Positions 16,932 through 26,216 of a DNA stretch of 35,682 bases are shown one piece after another. Under the pieces are notes generated by a model. It was not told where the DNA came from. It saw nothing but the letters and a program-made list of their open reading frames with translations, and searched no databases. Within the stretch, counting starts at the first letter, position 1, and each line of letters opens with the position of its first letter. The stretch comes from Nitrosomonas ureae. Its GTDB lineage: Bacteria > Pseudomonadota > Gammaproteobacteria > Burkholderiales > Nitrosomonadaceae. The stretch lies in contig CAMCBD010000020.1 of the NCBI GenBank assembly GCA_945872825.1, positions 1 to 35,682 on the forward strand, read 5' to 3'. Position numbers and translations under genes: made by a program.

Positions 16932-17210
16932 TCAGAATCTTGTCCAGTGATCTGCGACAATTTGTCCGTTCTCGATGATGAAACGATAGTTGTACTGATC
17001 TATTTTATAGGCCCACACTTCCCGTTTAATGTAGACAATCCCGCCAAAAGCTCTGGTTTGGACAAGTCCCAAATCGGTCCGCACAGTGGGGTTACCTAAA
17101 TTGATAAGCAACTTATCTGAAAAATCACCTTTCGAAATGATATTGCCATTAGGCGCACGAAATCCGGTTAACAACATCACTGCAATCAAAATGAGCAGTA
17201 GCTTTTTCAT
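16932..17210 (-). CDS. Small exported protein, DUF2845-like
   Basis: The open frame extends to 17249, but AAGGA lies 7-11 nt before the internal ATG at 17210, giving a 92-residue protein with a clear signal sequence (MKKLLLILIAVMLLTGF). The mature part reads SKGDFSDKLLINLGNPT and REVWAYKIDQYNYRFIIENG, then QIVADHWTRF. The pattern GD-x-x-x-x-L-x-x-x-G-x-PT with a C-terminal W-x-Y-x-x-x-x-x-x-Y-x-F-x-x-x-x-G-x-V strand pair resembles DUF2845 and related small periplasmic proteins, though the usual cysteines are absent. It lies between the beta-helix gene and the TonB receptor in the same direction. Function unknown. Confidence 0.7.
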   Translation of the reverse strand: MKKLLLILIAVMLLTGFRAPNGNIISKGDFSDKLLINLGNPTVRTDLGLVQTRAFGGIVYIKREVWAYKIDQYNYRFIIENGQIVADHWTRF

Positions 17211-17447
17211 GATGCAATCCTTTTTGAACACGTCATTGTCCTTAATCAATCCTATCTTCAGCTGCTAACAGCTACTCTAGTTTGAAGATGATTAATCTAG
17301 GCTGAACAAACAAGGAGATTGATCTACACCAAGGTATATTGACAACATCCAAGCATCGACAGGAATCGGGATGTTGCATATAACCGGGTAAATACAGGAG
17401 TGAGGATGATTGCTACCAATGAAACAAAGAATTGCGTTGATACAATC

Positions 17448-20400
17448 TCAATAAGCTAAACGCACACTCAGATTAAAAAATCGCCCGCGGCGGAATTGGC
17501 GGCTAATTTCATCACCTTGCATAACGCGCACATCATCATCCAGTAAATTTTGCATACTAGCCTGCATCGATAATCCTCTATACAAATTCTGGCTAAATAC
17601 AAAATCTAGTTGATGAAAGGGTTTCTCATACTTATCCGGCGCAGTCAATTGTCCAGCAGCTACGATACGTTCACTGGAGACGTTGTATAGCAGGGTGGCT
17701 TGTGTTTTCCAACTAGGATTGTCATACCCAATCTGAAAATTTACAATATGTTCGGAATGCCCTTGCAATTGCCGATTATTCGTCGTTTGGGCTGTAAGGT
17801 TTTGAGCATTCAATTGAACATTGGATTGAGACCACGTATAGTTTCCGCCAACATAAAAATTCTGCAACAGCGGATGCACTACATCCAGTTTCTTTAGCAA
17901 CTCCCATTCGAATCCATAGACCGTTGCTTTATCGGCATTCTGAAAAGTATTCAAGGCACCGGTTCCTGGCTGAGCAACCAATTCAATGGGATTGGTCAAA
18001 TCTTTCCAGAAAAAACCAGCAAATATATTTTCAGTGGGCGATAAGTAATATTCCCAACGTAAATCCCAGTTAGTAATGGCGGTTTGTTTCAATAAAGGAT
18101 TACCCACGGTTTCCTGGTTGGTATTAATATCAATAAAAGGAGCTGACGATAATTCCCTGAAATCCGGCCGTGACAACGTTTGACTGAGTCCTGCGCGCAG
18201 TTGTTGATTGTCGGTAAGAAATAATGTTGCCGTCGCCGATGGCAACATATCAACTCGATTTAGCCGCGCTGTTGATGGCTGATTCCTCAGAAATGTATTC
18301 ACTTTCTGATCATTGTCCTCCCAACGCACCCCCCCGCTAATATTCAGCCTATCATAGGACAACAAATCAAGCTTTCCATAGTAAGCCAGCAAATTCTGGG
18401 AGGCGGTATATTGATCGCTTCTGCGTGATACATCGCGAAGTTGAAATCCATTAGGACCAATATATTGAGGCTGTAAAATACCTTCTATCGATTGTTGCCC
18501 AAGAACATCTTGCCTAGATGCATCAGCACCAAATCTAAAGTAACTAAATCGCTGCGCATTGGCATCCCTACTTTTGCTCTGCGTAATAAATCCACTACTG
18601 AAAGTCACTTTATGATTCGGTGTTAACTGCAAAGGCAATTTTCCATCTACCCGCCAACTCTGGTCTTTATCGATCAGGTCTGAATACGTGAGCAAATTAC
18701 TATCCGCTCGCTGAGATAAATTATAAATACCGGTCTGTGGGCTCACATCATAGCGGTAATCCCTTGTTTTAGGCTCATCTCGATTGGCTGTCGCATCGGT
18801 ATATAGCCAGTTGATGGAGAAATCTTTCAACCAGTCAAATCGATGCTCGCCACCAAATTGATTCATCAATAATTGATTAGAAAAGAATCTCAGCCGCGTT
18901 CTGCGAATATCTTGCGTTTCCGCATCAACGAAACCTTGAGAAATTCTGGCTTCGTCAAATGATTGACGAAGAAACATCGTCTTAGCAAATAAACGGTGTT
19001 TATCTTTGTATTCCAGTTCCGTCGCTGCATAACCGGTTACTTGCACTTCACTCAGCGATCTTTGCACATCTAAATCCTGGATTTGCTTAATACCGGAAGT
19101 AGTTGCACTAAACTCACGATTAACTTCATTTTGGTTTCTGAATTCCCGTTTCCAGCCTGCTGCGGCTATATATCCCAACCTAAAGTCTCCAAACGAGAAG
19201 CTATCTCCCATTGATGCCTGAAAGCCGGTATCTGGCCCACGTTTTTTCTTATTCACATCCCACACGCCGGATAAGCCTTCGCCCAGTTTCTCAAGTTGCG
19301 CAGGCGTAACCCCATTGGGATTAAAAACAGATACTGGCTGCAGATTCCCATTTTTGGTCGCATCCGCAAGTGCATCAGGCAATGCGCGTGCGCCATCGTC
19401 ATAGCTGGTAAAGTCAGTCCCCCCTCCTTTATAAGCCAAACCATCCTGAAAAGTTGTATTATCGTTCATACCCGTTTGCAAATTTAGATTGAAGAAGAAT
19501 GCATCGGGAATACCGCGTGTGCGCAGCTCCACTGTACCGCCTGAAAATTCAGCCGGACGATCTGCTGAATAAGTCTTTTGCACCATCACGCTCTCAAGAA
19601 TATTGGTCGGAAAAAGATCCATAGGGACAACGCGTCGCGTTGGATCTGGGCTAGGGACTGCTGCGCCATTTACCAGCGTGGTTGAAAATCGCTCGCCCAG
19701 TCCACGGATAAAAATAAATTGCCCCCCTACCAGCGTGAGTCCGGATGCCCTTCTTAACGCACTGGCAGCATCCCCATCACCCGCCCGACTAAATTGTTCA
19801 GCACCTATCACAGTGGCTACTGCCGTTGACTTTCTTTGCTCTTCGATAATAGAAGCAACCGTTCCTGCGAGATGAGGCTCCAACACCACATACTCAGCCA
19901 ACTCAACACCTGCGGGCGTCAATTTAAAACTTAAATCAGTATTTTTCCCATTCTCAATTTTCACATCATCCTGCGCTTGACTGCTATAAGCGCTATGCAA
20001 CAACGACACGCTGTAACTGCCTACAGGGACCGTCGCGGTGACTCGCCCCTGCTCATCGGTTCTTAACTTCTGCTTTGATCCACTTAGAAAAACCTGTACA
20101 TCTTTGACCGGTTTTTGTGTTTCTGCAGAGATCACTTGTACATTGACTGTACCCTCACCTTGATCTCGCGGTTTTTCAGCAGCGATATCTGGCCCGATGA
20201 TGCCAGACAATGAACTTTCAATATTGAGCAATGGTTTCTTTTTATTCGGATAGAAAGTGATCAGAACTTGCGTGTTCTCTGCCGGACGCAGCGGCAAATC
20301 AAAATTAAACACCTGATCCTTCGTCTTGATCGTCATGTGATAAAACCCAGGAGGCAATCTCCCAGCCACACTGCCATTTGCATTGGTCTTGATGGAAGAA

Positions 20401-20732
20401 TCCCCATCCGCTCGCCAACTAAACGTGGATGGAATAACCTCAAAGATCATTTTCGGATTCGATCTCTCGTATACTTCGCTGCTAATGGACAACTCAGCAT
20501 CTTCGATCGGCAGTCCATCCTGGAATAGATGGATTGAGAATTCGGCTTTTTCCGTGTCTCCCCAAGCAGAAGGACTTACCAAACCTGTTGCAATCAGAAC
20601 GAGCAAAAAAAACAAGGGGTGCATCAGGGTATTTCGACGACCTATGCTTTGATAAATAAAAGAAAGGTATTGATAATCCGAAACCATTCGCAAAACATAA
20701 GACCGGGAAAATTTGTAAGATTGAGTGTTCAT
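17448..20732 (-). CDS. Large TonB-dependent receptor with N-terminal Ig-like/carboxypeptidase-regulatory domains
   Basis: Outer-membrane active-transport receptor of 1094 residues. The signal peptide appears only at internal Met37 (MHPLFFLLVLIATGLVSPSA), so the real start may be ATG 20624; the longest frame starts at 20732 with AGAGAGG about 15 nt upstream. Two beta-sandwich domains precede the plug: about residues 62-150 (FSIHLFQDGLPIEDAELSIS) and 192-272 (VNVQVISAETQKPVKDVQVF, a carboxypeptidase-regulatory-like repeat). The plug follows at about 300-410 (ASALRRASGLTLVGGQFIFI, RGLGERFSTTLVNGAAVPSP). A barrel runs to the C-terminus, ending SVRLAY with an aromatic last residue. No substrate is predicted by sequence. 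It is downstream of the TonB2 cluster by 215 nt and near pstS, so uptake of a phosphorus compound is inferred. Confidence 0.92.
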   Translation of the reverse strand: MNTQSYKFSRSYVLRMVSDYQYLSFIYQSIGRRNTLMHPLFFLLVLIATGLVSPSAWGDTEKAEFSIHLFQDGLPIEDAELSISSEVYERSNPKMIFEVIPSTFSWRADGDSSIKTNANGSVAGRLPPGFYHMTIKTKDQVFNFDLPLRPAENTQVLITFYPNKKKPLLNIESSLSGIIGPDIAAEKPRDQGEGTVNVQVISAETQKPVKDVQVFLSGSKQKLRTDEQGRVTATVPVGSYSVSLLHSAYSSQAQDDVKIENGKNTDLSFKLTPAGVELAEYVVLEPHLAGTVASIIEEQRKSTAVATVIGAEQFSRAGDGDAASALRRASGLTLVGGQFIFIRGLGERFSTTLVNGAAVPSPDPTRRVVPMDLFPTNILESVMVQKTYSADRPAEFSGGTVELRTRGIPDAFFFNLNLQTGMNDNTTFQDGLAYKGGGTDFTSYDDGARALPDALADATKNGNLQPVSVFNPNGVTPAQLEKLGEGLSGVWDVNKKKRGPDTGFQASMGDSFSFGDFRLGYIAAAGWKREFRNQNEVNREFSATTSGIKQIQDLDVQRSLSEVQVTGYAATELEYKDKHRLFAKTMFLRQSFDEARISQGFVDAETQDIRRTRLRFFSNQLLMNQFGGEHRFDWLKDFSINWLYTDATANRDEPKTRDYRYDVSPQTGIYNLSQRADSNLLTYSDLIDKDQSWRVDGKLPLQLTPNHKVTFSSGFITQSKSRDANAQRFSYFRFGADASRQDVLGQQSIEGILQPQYIGPNGFQLRDVSRRSDQYTASQNLLAYYGKLDLLSYDRLNISGGVRWEDNDQKVNTFLRNQPSTARLNRVDMLPSATATLFLTDNQQLRAGLSQTLSRPDFRELSSAPFIDINTNQETVGNPLLKQTAITNWDLRWEYYLSPTENIFAGFFWKDLTNPIELVAQPGTGALNTFQNADKATVYGFEWELLKKLDVVHPLLQNFYVGGNYTWSQSNVQLNAQNLTAQTTNNRQLQGHSEHIVNFQIGYDNPSWKTQATLLYNVSSERIVAAGQLTAPDKYEKPFHQLDFVFSQNLYRGLSMQASMQNLLDDDVRVMQGDEISRQFRRGRFFNLSVRLAY

Positions 20733-20947
20733 TTGGCGTACAAAGCCCTCTCTTCACCCGCAATCTGTTTGCTCGTGAAGATAAATAGAGTTAGTCAATT
20801 AGGGAAATAGGCTAGATAGGCGCTAAGGCGGTATAAACAAAAATACAACCGATGATGTTTTCCGCTCGGGATTTTCAGCCGCTTGATTGATCGCAGACCG
20901 TGATATTAAATACCCGCTGCACGATGCTTGGATTGTAAATAGCGGCA

Positions 20948-22123
20948 TTACGTACATTGCCATGGCTCGGTTTTACAAACTTCCATCAAGCGACGAAGCT
21001 CGGTTCCTTTTCTAAATAGCTCAGCATTTTTTAAATGATCTAAGTGTTTGTTCGCTTCGGGAAAACGTCCGCTTGAAAATAACGCATAGGCAAGCGCATA
21101 GCGCACATCTTGATCTTCCAATAACCCAGCGCGATACAAACTGGATTCCATATTGGCCGCACGCTCAAACTGCTTTAATGCAAGAAAGAGTGACAGTCTT
21201 TGTTTAAATTTCACTTTCTGATCATTGATGCTTTCATTCAGCGTTAATGCCTTATGAAAACGACCCGCACGCCGATAAATCTCGGCGGCTTCAGCCTGTA
21301 GCGCTGGATTCAGTAAAGCGGCTTGCTCCAGAATAAATGCCGCCGAATTGAATTTCCCTTGATCCAGGTAGGTATGCGCAAGCAATTTTGCGATCATTTC
21401 ATCATGCGGAAACTGCAATCGGGCAATTTCCAGAATACTCAATGCTTCTGGGTATTCTCTACTGAGTCTCAGCGCATTCCCGAGTGCAATATAATCGGCT
21501 GCGGCCGCTTTTGATCGCTTAAGGAATTCTCTGCCGAGATTCGTGGCTTCCTGGTATAACCCCAGTTCAACAAAATAGAACACTTTGCGTTTCAGAAAGC
21601 GAAAATCTCCTGGGAAAATTTTCTGCCCCTGATTTAAAGCATTAATGGCCGCGTCGGTTTCTTTCAAGTGCCAATAGGATTCCGCTTTTAAACTGATTAA
21701 CGAAGCATCTTTATTGGCCTGATCACCCGCTTTGGAAATGGCCTGAATCGTTTGCTTATAATCTTTAAGTCCGAAATAGACTTGCGCCAAATAGATAAAA
21801 ATTGCTGGGTCTTTCTGTCCATTCTTGATAGCCTGTTGCAAACTATCCTTGGCTGCCTCGAGGTCATTCAGATTCATATAAGCAAGACCTTGCAGCGTGT
21901 AGAATCTCGCCAAGTCTGTTTTCTTATTCTCCAGATCAACACTTTGCAACGCCAATAAAGCACGATCATTATGACCATCTTTTAGCATGATCGCAGCCAG
22001 CTCAATAAAATCTGTGGGTTGAACTTTCTTCTCGGATGCCCATGCAACGCTGCTGCAATATCCAAGAATAAAAACAACCAGGAGGTAATGAATCGGCTTG
22101 GCTATCCGGATCTGATATTTCAT
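20948..22123 (-). CDS. TPR-repeat exported protein of the TonB2 cluster
   Basis: A 391-residue protein with a signal peptide (residues about 7-30, ending SSVAWA) and a solenoid of tetratricopeptide repeats from about residue 35 to 370. Examples are ARFYTLQGLAYMNLNDLEAA, PAIFIYLAQVYFGLKDYKQT and DYIALGNALRLSREYPEALS. TPR proteins of this type are regularly encoded at the end of TonB2 operons (ttpC-exbB2-exbD2-tonB2-TPR) and are thought to assist the periplasmic part of the system. It starts 35 nt after tonB and ends 215 nt before the receptor. Confidence 0.85.
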   Translation of the reverse strand: MKYQIRIAKPIHYLLVVFILGYCSSVAWASEKKVQPTDFIELAAIMLKDGHNDRALLALQSVDLENKKTDLARFYTLQGLAYMNLNDLEAAKDSLQQAIKNGQKDPAIFIYLAQVYFGLKDYKQTIQAISKAGDQANKDASLISLKAESYWHLKETDAAINALNQGQKIFPGDFRFLKRKVFYFVELGLYQEATNLGREFLKRSKAAAADYIALGNALRLSREYPEALSILEIARLQFPHDEMIAKLLAHTYLDQGKFNSAAFILEQAALLNPALQAEAAEIYRRAGRFHKALTLNESINDQKVKFKQRLSLFLALKQFERAANMESSLYRAGLLEDQDVRYALAYALFSSGRFPEANKHLDHLKNAELFRKGTELRRLMEVCKTEPWQCT

Positions 22124-22158
22124 TTTATTTCGCCGCGATTAAACATTAAGCGAGAACA

Positions 22159-22794
22159 TCAGGAAAGATCAAAACGAATCTTTTGCTTCGCCCATACTTT
22201 GACCGTATCTCCCTTATATTTTGCCGGTTCGAAATGCCAAGCACGGATACCTTGCACAGCAGCCGCATCAAAGATTCCCGATGGATTGGATTCCAATACT
22301 TGTACCTGATTGACTGAACCATCCGTTTCGACCAATACAGACAAAAGAACATAACCCTTAACACCATTCTTTTTTGCCGCGGGTGGATATTTAAAAGCCC
22401 CCCTGGTGATGGGTTTCGGTGGAATATCCACTAAATCCGAAGTCATCACGGCATTACCTGTTTTACCTAACAAGCCATCATCCAAACCTCTCCCTTGCCC
22501 GTCATCCAGACCCAGCGCCCCCAAATCAATGCCGGAAAGCGCGGTATCCAGCCCTTTGAAAGGCGCAGGCGCCTGGGGTCGAGTAACTTTTTTGGGCTCT
22601 ACTTTTTTAATTTCCTTTTTAGGCTCTTGTTTGATCTCTCTAGCCATACTGATTTCTGTCACTTCCTGTGCAGGCGCTCTCTCGATCTTTCCCATGTAAT
22701 GATTCATCGTTATTATCAGACCGAAAACTAAAATCAGTCCCAGTAACATCGACACAGCCCCTGCCATGTGTTGATTAAAATGTTTTGTTTCCAT
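22159..22794 (-). CDS. tonB: TonB2-type energy-transducing protein
   Basis: A 211-residue periplasm-spanning protein that transmits proton-motive force to outer-membrane receptors. It has a single N-terminal membrane anchor at about residues 11-31 (AGAVSMLLGLILVFGLIITM) and a Lys/Pro/Glu-rich linker (EIKQEPKKEIKKVEPKKV). The C-terminal TonB fold is YPPAAKKNGVKGYVLLSVLV, ETDGSVNQVQVLES, AVQGIRAWHFEPAKYKG. The anchor and short linker fit the TonB2 class. It lies 5 nt after exbD and is followed by the TPR gene. Confidence 0.93.
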   Translation of the reverse strand: METKHFNQHMAGAVSMLLGLILVFGLIITMNHYMGKIERAPAQEVTEISMAREIKQEPKKEIKKVEPKKVTRPQAPAPFKGLDTALSGIDLGALGLDDGQGRGLDDGLLGKTGNAVMTSDLVDIPPKPITRGAFKYPPAAKKNGVKGYVLLSVLVETDGSVNQVQVLESNPSGIFDAAAVQGIRAWHFEPAKYKGDTVKVWAKQKIRFDLS

Positions 22795-22799
22795 ATCGT

Positions 22800-23204
22800 T
22801 TACCCCGCTTCTTTTTTAGTTGCAACACCTACACTTTCTGCCCCTGACAAGCGCGCTTGATCAATTACTTCAATCAATTTCCCCGCCGGAACACCTTCAT
22901 CAGTAACTACTAAAATTACTTTGCTGGAAGCAGTACTCAATAAATCTCGCAATTTACTTTGTATCAGCCACAAACGAACCGGCTCACCATCCAGATAAGT
23001 GTCGCCATGCCGGTCAATAAACAAACGTATGGCTTTGCTGGATGCGGCCGTCGAACTGCTTGCCTTGGGGCGCTCTAGCTCCAATTTCATATCTTTTACG
23101 AAGGTCGTCGTAACCATGAAGAAAATCAGCAAAATAAAAACGATGTCAATCAATGGCGCCATATCGATCATGGCTTCGGCCTCATTGGATTTTCTGCATC
23201 TCAT
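22800..23204 (-). CDS. exbD: ExbD/TolR-family biopolymer transport protein
   Basis: A 134-residue subunit of the proton-driven TonB motor. A cytoplasmic N-terminus (MRCRKSNEAEA) precedes the membrane helix MIDMAPLIDIVFILLIFFMV, which contains the conserved proton-carrying Asp in PLIDIVF. The periplasmic domain ends with DQARLSGAESVGVATKK. It lies 6 nt after exbB and 5 nt before tonB. Confidence 0.93.
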   Translation of the reverse strand: MRCRKSNEAEAMIDMAPLIDIVFILLIFFMVTTTFVKDMKLELERPKASSSTAASSKAIRLFIDRHGDTYLDGEPVRLWLIQSKLRDLLSTASSKVILVVTDEGVPAGKLIEVIDQARLSGAESVGVATKKEAG

Positions 23205-23210
23205 AATTCG

Positions 23211-23828
23211 TTACTTCTCACTAAATTTTTTAACAGTGGTTTGATGACACAATATATCTTTGACCTGCTCAAGATCCTGCTCTATCTGTTGTTGCTTCCT
23301 ATTGAGAATGCTATGTGCTAATAACCCGGGAATCGCAACCGTTAGCCCCATTTGCGTAGTAAACAAGGCTTGTGAAATTCCACCGGCAATGCCACCCGAT
23401 TGAGAGTGCAATGTCATGGTTGCCAGCGAATCAAATGTCTCGATCATTCCAATGACAGTTCCCAGCAATCCCAGCAATGGAGAAATCAGGATGACGACAT
23501 GAATGAGCACAGAAAATTTACCAATTTCTCTTTCATACTCATAAAAAGCCGCATCCAGGTGGCGCCGCAGATTTTTGACACCTTTCTTTCTGAACTCTAA
23601 TCCCTGCTTGATCGCACGCGCCACAATATTTTTAGCTGGTTTTTCATTGTGCTCCTGATAGTATTTCAGCATATCTCGCACCCCCATCCATTTGGGTTCT
23701 TTCATGACCCAGAATCGATAACCCAATCCGTACCAAAGTAACAGGATACAAAGCACCAACGGCGGCATGACTATCCCACCTGCAACAAACAACGCCTTGG
23801 TCAATATAATGAGTTCTGTCAAATCCAT
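23211..23828 (-). CDS. exbB: ExbB2-type MotA/TolQ/ExbB proton channel protein
   Basis: A 205-residue inner-membrane channel subunit. It has three membrane helices: about residues 13-36 (ALFVAGGIVMPPLVLCILLL), 104-126 (HVVILISPLLGLLGTVIGMI) and 146-168. The conserved MotA/TolQ/ExbB core reads SPLLGLLGTVIGMIETFDSL, then GGISQALFTTQMGLTVAIPG. The short periplasmic and long cytoplasmic loops fit ExbB2. Together with the upstream TtpC-like protein there are two MotA/TolQ/ExbB-domain proteins in this operon, as in TonB2 systems. Confidence 0.93.
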   Translation of the reverse strand: MDLTELIILTKALFVAGGIVMPPLVLCILLLWYGLGYRFWVMKEPKWMGVRDMLKYYQEHNEKPAKNIVARAIKQGLEFRKKGVKNLRRHLDAAFYEYEREIGKFSVLIHVVILISPLLGLLGTVIGMIETFDSLATMTLHSQSGGIAGGISQALFTTQMGLTVAIPGLLAHSILNRKQQQIEQDLEQVKDILCHQTTVKKFSEK

Positions 23829-23836
23829 TTCGTGCG

Positions 23837-25324
23837 CTATGAAACAGCAACGAAATTTTCTTCAACAGCCGACACATTCGGCTCATCCAAATCAAGCCCG
23901 CCACCCAGAAAAACATTAATGATTCTAAGTGCCGAATGTTCCATGTCGCGCTTAATGTTTCTGGCCCAGGAAGACAATATAGATCCCAGCAATAATGTCG
24001 GGATTGCAACAATCAATCCCAATTCGGTTGTGACCAGTGCGATCGCTATACCTTCAGAGAGTAATTTTGGATCACCGGTACCAAACTCAGTAATCATGTC
24101 GAAAGTTTCGATCATCCCGGTCACCGTTCCCAATAAACCAAGGAGCGGGGCGATCGAGGCAATAACCAGAATGGCTGGCCCAAACCGGTCTAACGGGCCG
24201 GATTCTTGCAGGATAGCCTCGTATACAATGCCTTCCATGTGATCTCTGTCATCTTTCAAATGCCGCAAGGTATAGTGCAGAACCCGTCCGATAGCGGATG
24301 AATCGTCTTCACAGCTTTTTTTAGCGACGCCCAGCTCACCTTCGGCAAGCTGCTGAATGATCTGATCAGTCAGCTTATTTGTATTCGCGCCATTCGAGCG
24401 CAACAAGTATCCCCGGATCAGAATAAGAAGCAGTGCAACGCCGCCAAGTATTACGATGACCCAGCCAATTGGCCCTCCTGAGTCAATAATACTCAGTACT
24501 GTTTTTTCGGGGGTTTCTTCAATTGCGTTGGTACGCGATTCAAATAAAAACAACTTTAATAGGTCAGGTTGCTCATGCTTACTCAGTGCGACCGCATTAT
24601 CAGCACTGGAATCTTTCCATACTTTGAAATTACCGCCGCCTGAGGGTACTAAACCACCGCTTCCCTCATCGCTGACACCGTAGGCAGCTATACTGCCTAA
24701 ATGAATAATTGTCCCTTGTGTTTGTTTACCACTCTCTAAAAAGAAATTCCCTGGCTTTACCTGAATCGCTCCAAGCCCCTGAATTAAAGAAAGTGCTTGT
24801 CTAAACAAATACCCGACTTTGACGAGGTCATTGCCTTGCATTTCTTTAATGGACGAAGGCATTTCGATTCCATGATTCTTAAGCGTCGCTTCTGCCTGCA
24901 GGTAGGTTGTCTCCAAGGCATCACTGCGTTCAGTGACGGAAGATTCTTTACGCTCGACTTCTGTCAGCTGTGCATTCAGTTGATCAATTTTGGCTGAACG
25001 TTCGACTGAGTTCCGCTCAAGGCCATTAATCCTACTGCTCAGTGCTTGCTCTTCACGACTGGCACTGGATTGATAGTTTTTAAGCCGGTCGATCAATTCC
25101 CGCTTCTGTGCTTCCAGAAACGCATATTCACGTTTGTAAGCAGTCTCTAAATTAACTGACTCCGGCTTAGGTGAATTCTGCTTTTTGGGTGCGGCTGCAT
25201 TAGACTTCTCTTCGGGTGCTGATACGGATACATCTTCTGAAGAAACTGTGGATTTATTTTCTTTGGCATAGACTGTTTCTGCCATCGCAAACAACAGTAA
25301 CGATATCAATAATGCTTTATTCAT
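23837..25324 (-). CDS. TtpC-like protein: periplasmic coiled coil fused to an ExbB-type channel domain
   Basis: A 495-residue protein. A signal peptide spans residues 1-20 (ending ETVYA). A long periplasmic region follows, with a coiled coil at about 60-160 (LEAQKRELIDRLKNYQSSAS, NSVERSAKIDQLNAQLTEVE) and a globular segment about 165-275. A membrane helix (GPIGWVIVILGGVALLLILI) leads to a C-terminal MotA/TolQ/ExbB domain (APLLGLLGTVTGMIETFDMI, GIAIALVTTELGLIVAIPTL). This architecture is that of TtpC, the extra component required by TonB2 systems in vibrios. Its ATG overlaps the stop of the DUF3450 gene (ATGA), and exbB follows after 8 nt. Confidence 0.9.
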   Translation of the reverse strand: MNKALLISLLLFAMAETVYAKENKSTVSSEDVSVSAPEEKSNAAAPKKQNSPKPESVNLETAYKREYAFLEAQKRELIDRLKNYQSSASREEQALSSRINGLERNSVERSAKIDQLNAQLTEVERKESSVTERSDALETTYLQAEATLKNHGIEMPSSIKEMQGNDLVKVGYLFRQALSLIQGLGAIQVKPGNFFLESGKQTQGTIIHLGSIAAYGVSDEGSGGLVPSGGGNFKVWKDSSADNAVALSKHEQPDLLKLFLFESRTNAIEETPEKTVLSIIDSGGPIGWVIVILGGVALLLILIRGYLLRSNGANTNKLTDQIIQQLAEGELGVAKKSCEDDSSAIGRVLHYTLRHLKDDRDHMEGIVYEAILQESGPLDRFGPAILVIASIAPLLGLLGTVTGMIETFDMITEFGTGDPKLLSEGIAIALVTTELGLIVAIPTLLLGSILSSWARNIKRDMEHSALRIINVFLGGGLDLDEPNVSAVEENFVAVS

Positions 25325-26091
25325 TTTCTCAACGGATTAGGTAATTCAAAATAACCTTGGCGTATTTGTTTCTTCAACGAATCAAATAAATTCTTGATAC
25401 GCTCAATATCGTCAGTATCATCAACTGTTTCATATTTCCAGCCACCATCAGACAATCGTTTAGCCATCCCGAATCTGTTATCTCTGGTTTGGAAGAAAAG
25501 AAAAACTGTGCCTAATTTTGCGATATCAACCAGTACTTTTTCTCCCTCTAGAAATATAATTTGTTGGTAGATTCCATTTTCCTTACTTAAACGAATTTCA
25601 TCCTCTATTAGGGACCATGCCTGATTAACTGCCTTATTAGGATCAATCAACTGATTAACTACATTATTCTCTAGATCTCCCAGTGCCCTGATACGATCTT
25701 CCGGCTTAAATGGAAAGCCTGTCTGAATATGCTGCCGATAATCTGCTAGCATCGCTAATAGCACAGGTTTCAGACTCTCTCCCGACTGCTCCGCTTTCTT
25801 AGCGTTAACAGTCATTTTTTCGATCGAGTGCTGCAGTTTCTCGATACTCATTTTTTGCCTTCTTTCCTCCACACTCAAATCTGCCAATTGCGAAGTGAGC
25901 GCAGATATTCTGCTGCCATGCTTATCCTTCTCGGTATCCAGTTGTGTTTGCAATGTCTCGACTTCACCTCGGATCTTCGCCAGCGCTTTTGCCAAATTCT
26001 CCAGGCCATTCCCCTTTGCCACAGAGGTAGCAAGCAGTAGCAGCACCATTCCAGCAAATGAAATTATTTTTTTAAAAAAATACTTATGCAT
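25321..26091 (-). CDS. DUF3450-family periplasmic coiled-coil protein, first gene of the TonB2 operon
   Basis: The frame is open from 26148, but an internal ATG at 26091 has GGGA 5 nt upstream and starts a proper signal peptide (MHKYFFKKIISFAGMVLLLL, then ATSVAKG), giving 256 residues. A coiled coil follows at mature residues about 10-100 (LAKIRGEVETLQTQLDTEKD, EERRQKMSIEKLQHSIEKM), then a beta-rich domain with FPFKPEDRIRALGDLEN, FLEGEKVLVDIAKLGTVFLF and NRFGMAKRLSDGGWKYE. DUF3450 proteins are typically encoded directly before ttpC and exbB2. Their role is not established; a periplasmic scaffold is likely. The stop codon overlaps the next start. Confidence 0.9.
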   Translation of the reverse strand: MHKYFFKKIISFAGMVLLLLATSVAKGNGLENLAKALAKIRGEVETLQTQLDTEKDKHGSRISALTSQLADLSVEERRQKMSIEKLQHSIEKMTVNAKKAEQSGESLKPVLLAMLADYRQHIQTGFPFKPEDRIRALGDLENNVVNQLIDPNKAVNQAWSLIEDEIRLSKENGIYQQIIFLEGEKVLVDIAKLGTVFLFFQTRDNRFGMAKRLSDGGWKYETVDDTDDIERIKNLFDSLKKQIRQGYFELPNPLRK

Positions 26092-26198
26092 AAATCCCAT
26101 TGAATTAAATAATTTGAGTGCAATAAACAGCATCCAATCTGACAGCAATCCCTCATCAGTAATGCTTGTGCATACTACAAGCTGAATATTTCACTTTC

Positions 26199-26216
26199 AT
26201 GACATTTAGATGTCAT
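26199..26216. promoter_or_regulatory. Inverted repeat with TGTCA half-sites upstream of the TonB2 operon
   Basis: ATGACAT-TTAG-ATGTCAT is a perfect 7-bp inverted repeat with a 4-nt spacer, 107 nt upstream of the DUF3450 start. The half-site ATGTCAT equals the second half of the phoB Pho box at 27073-27090, but the two halves here are inverted rather than direct. It is a candidate operator for the whole TonB2 operon; whether PhoB binds it is inference. Confidence 0.45.
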
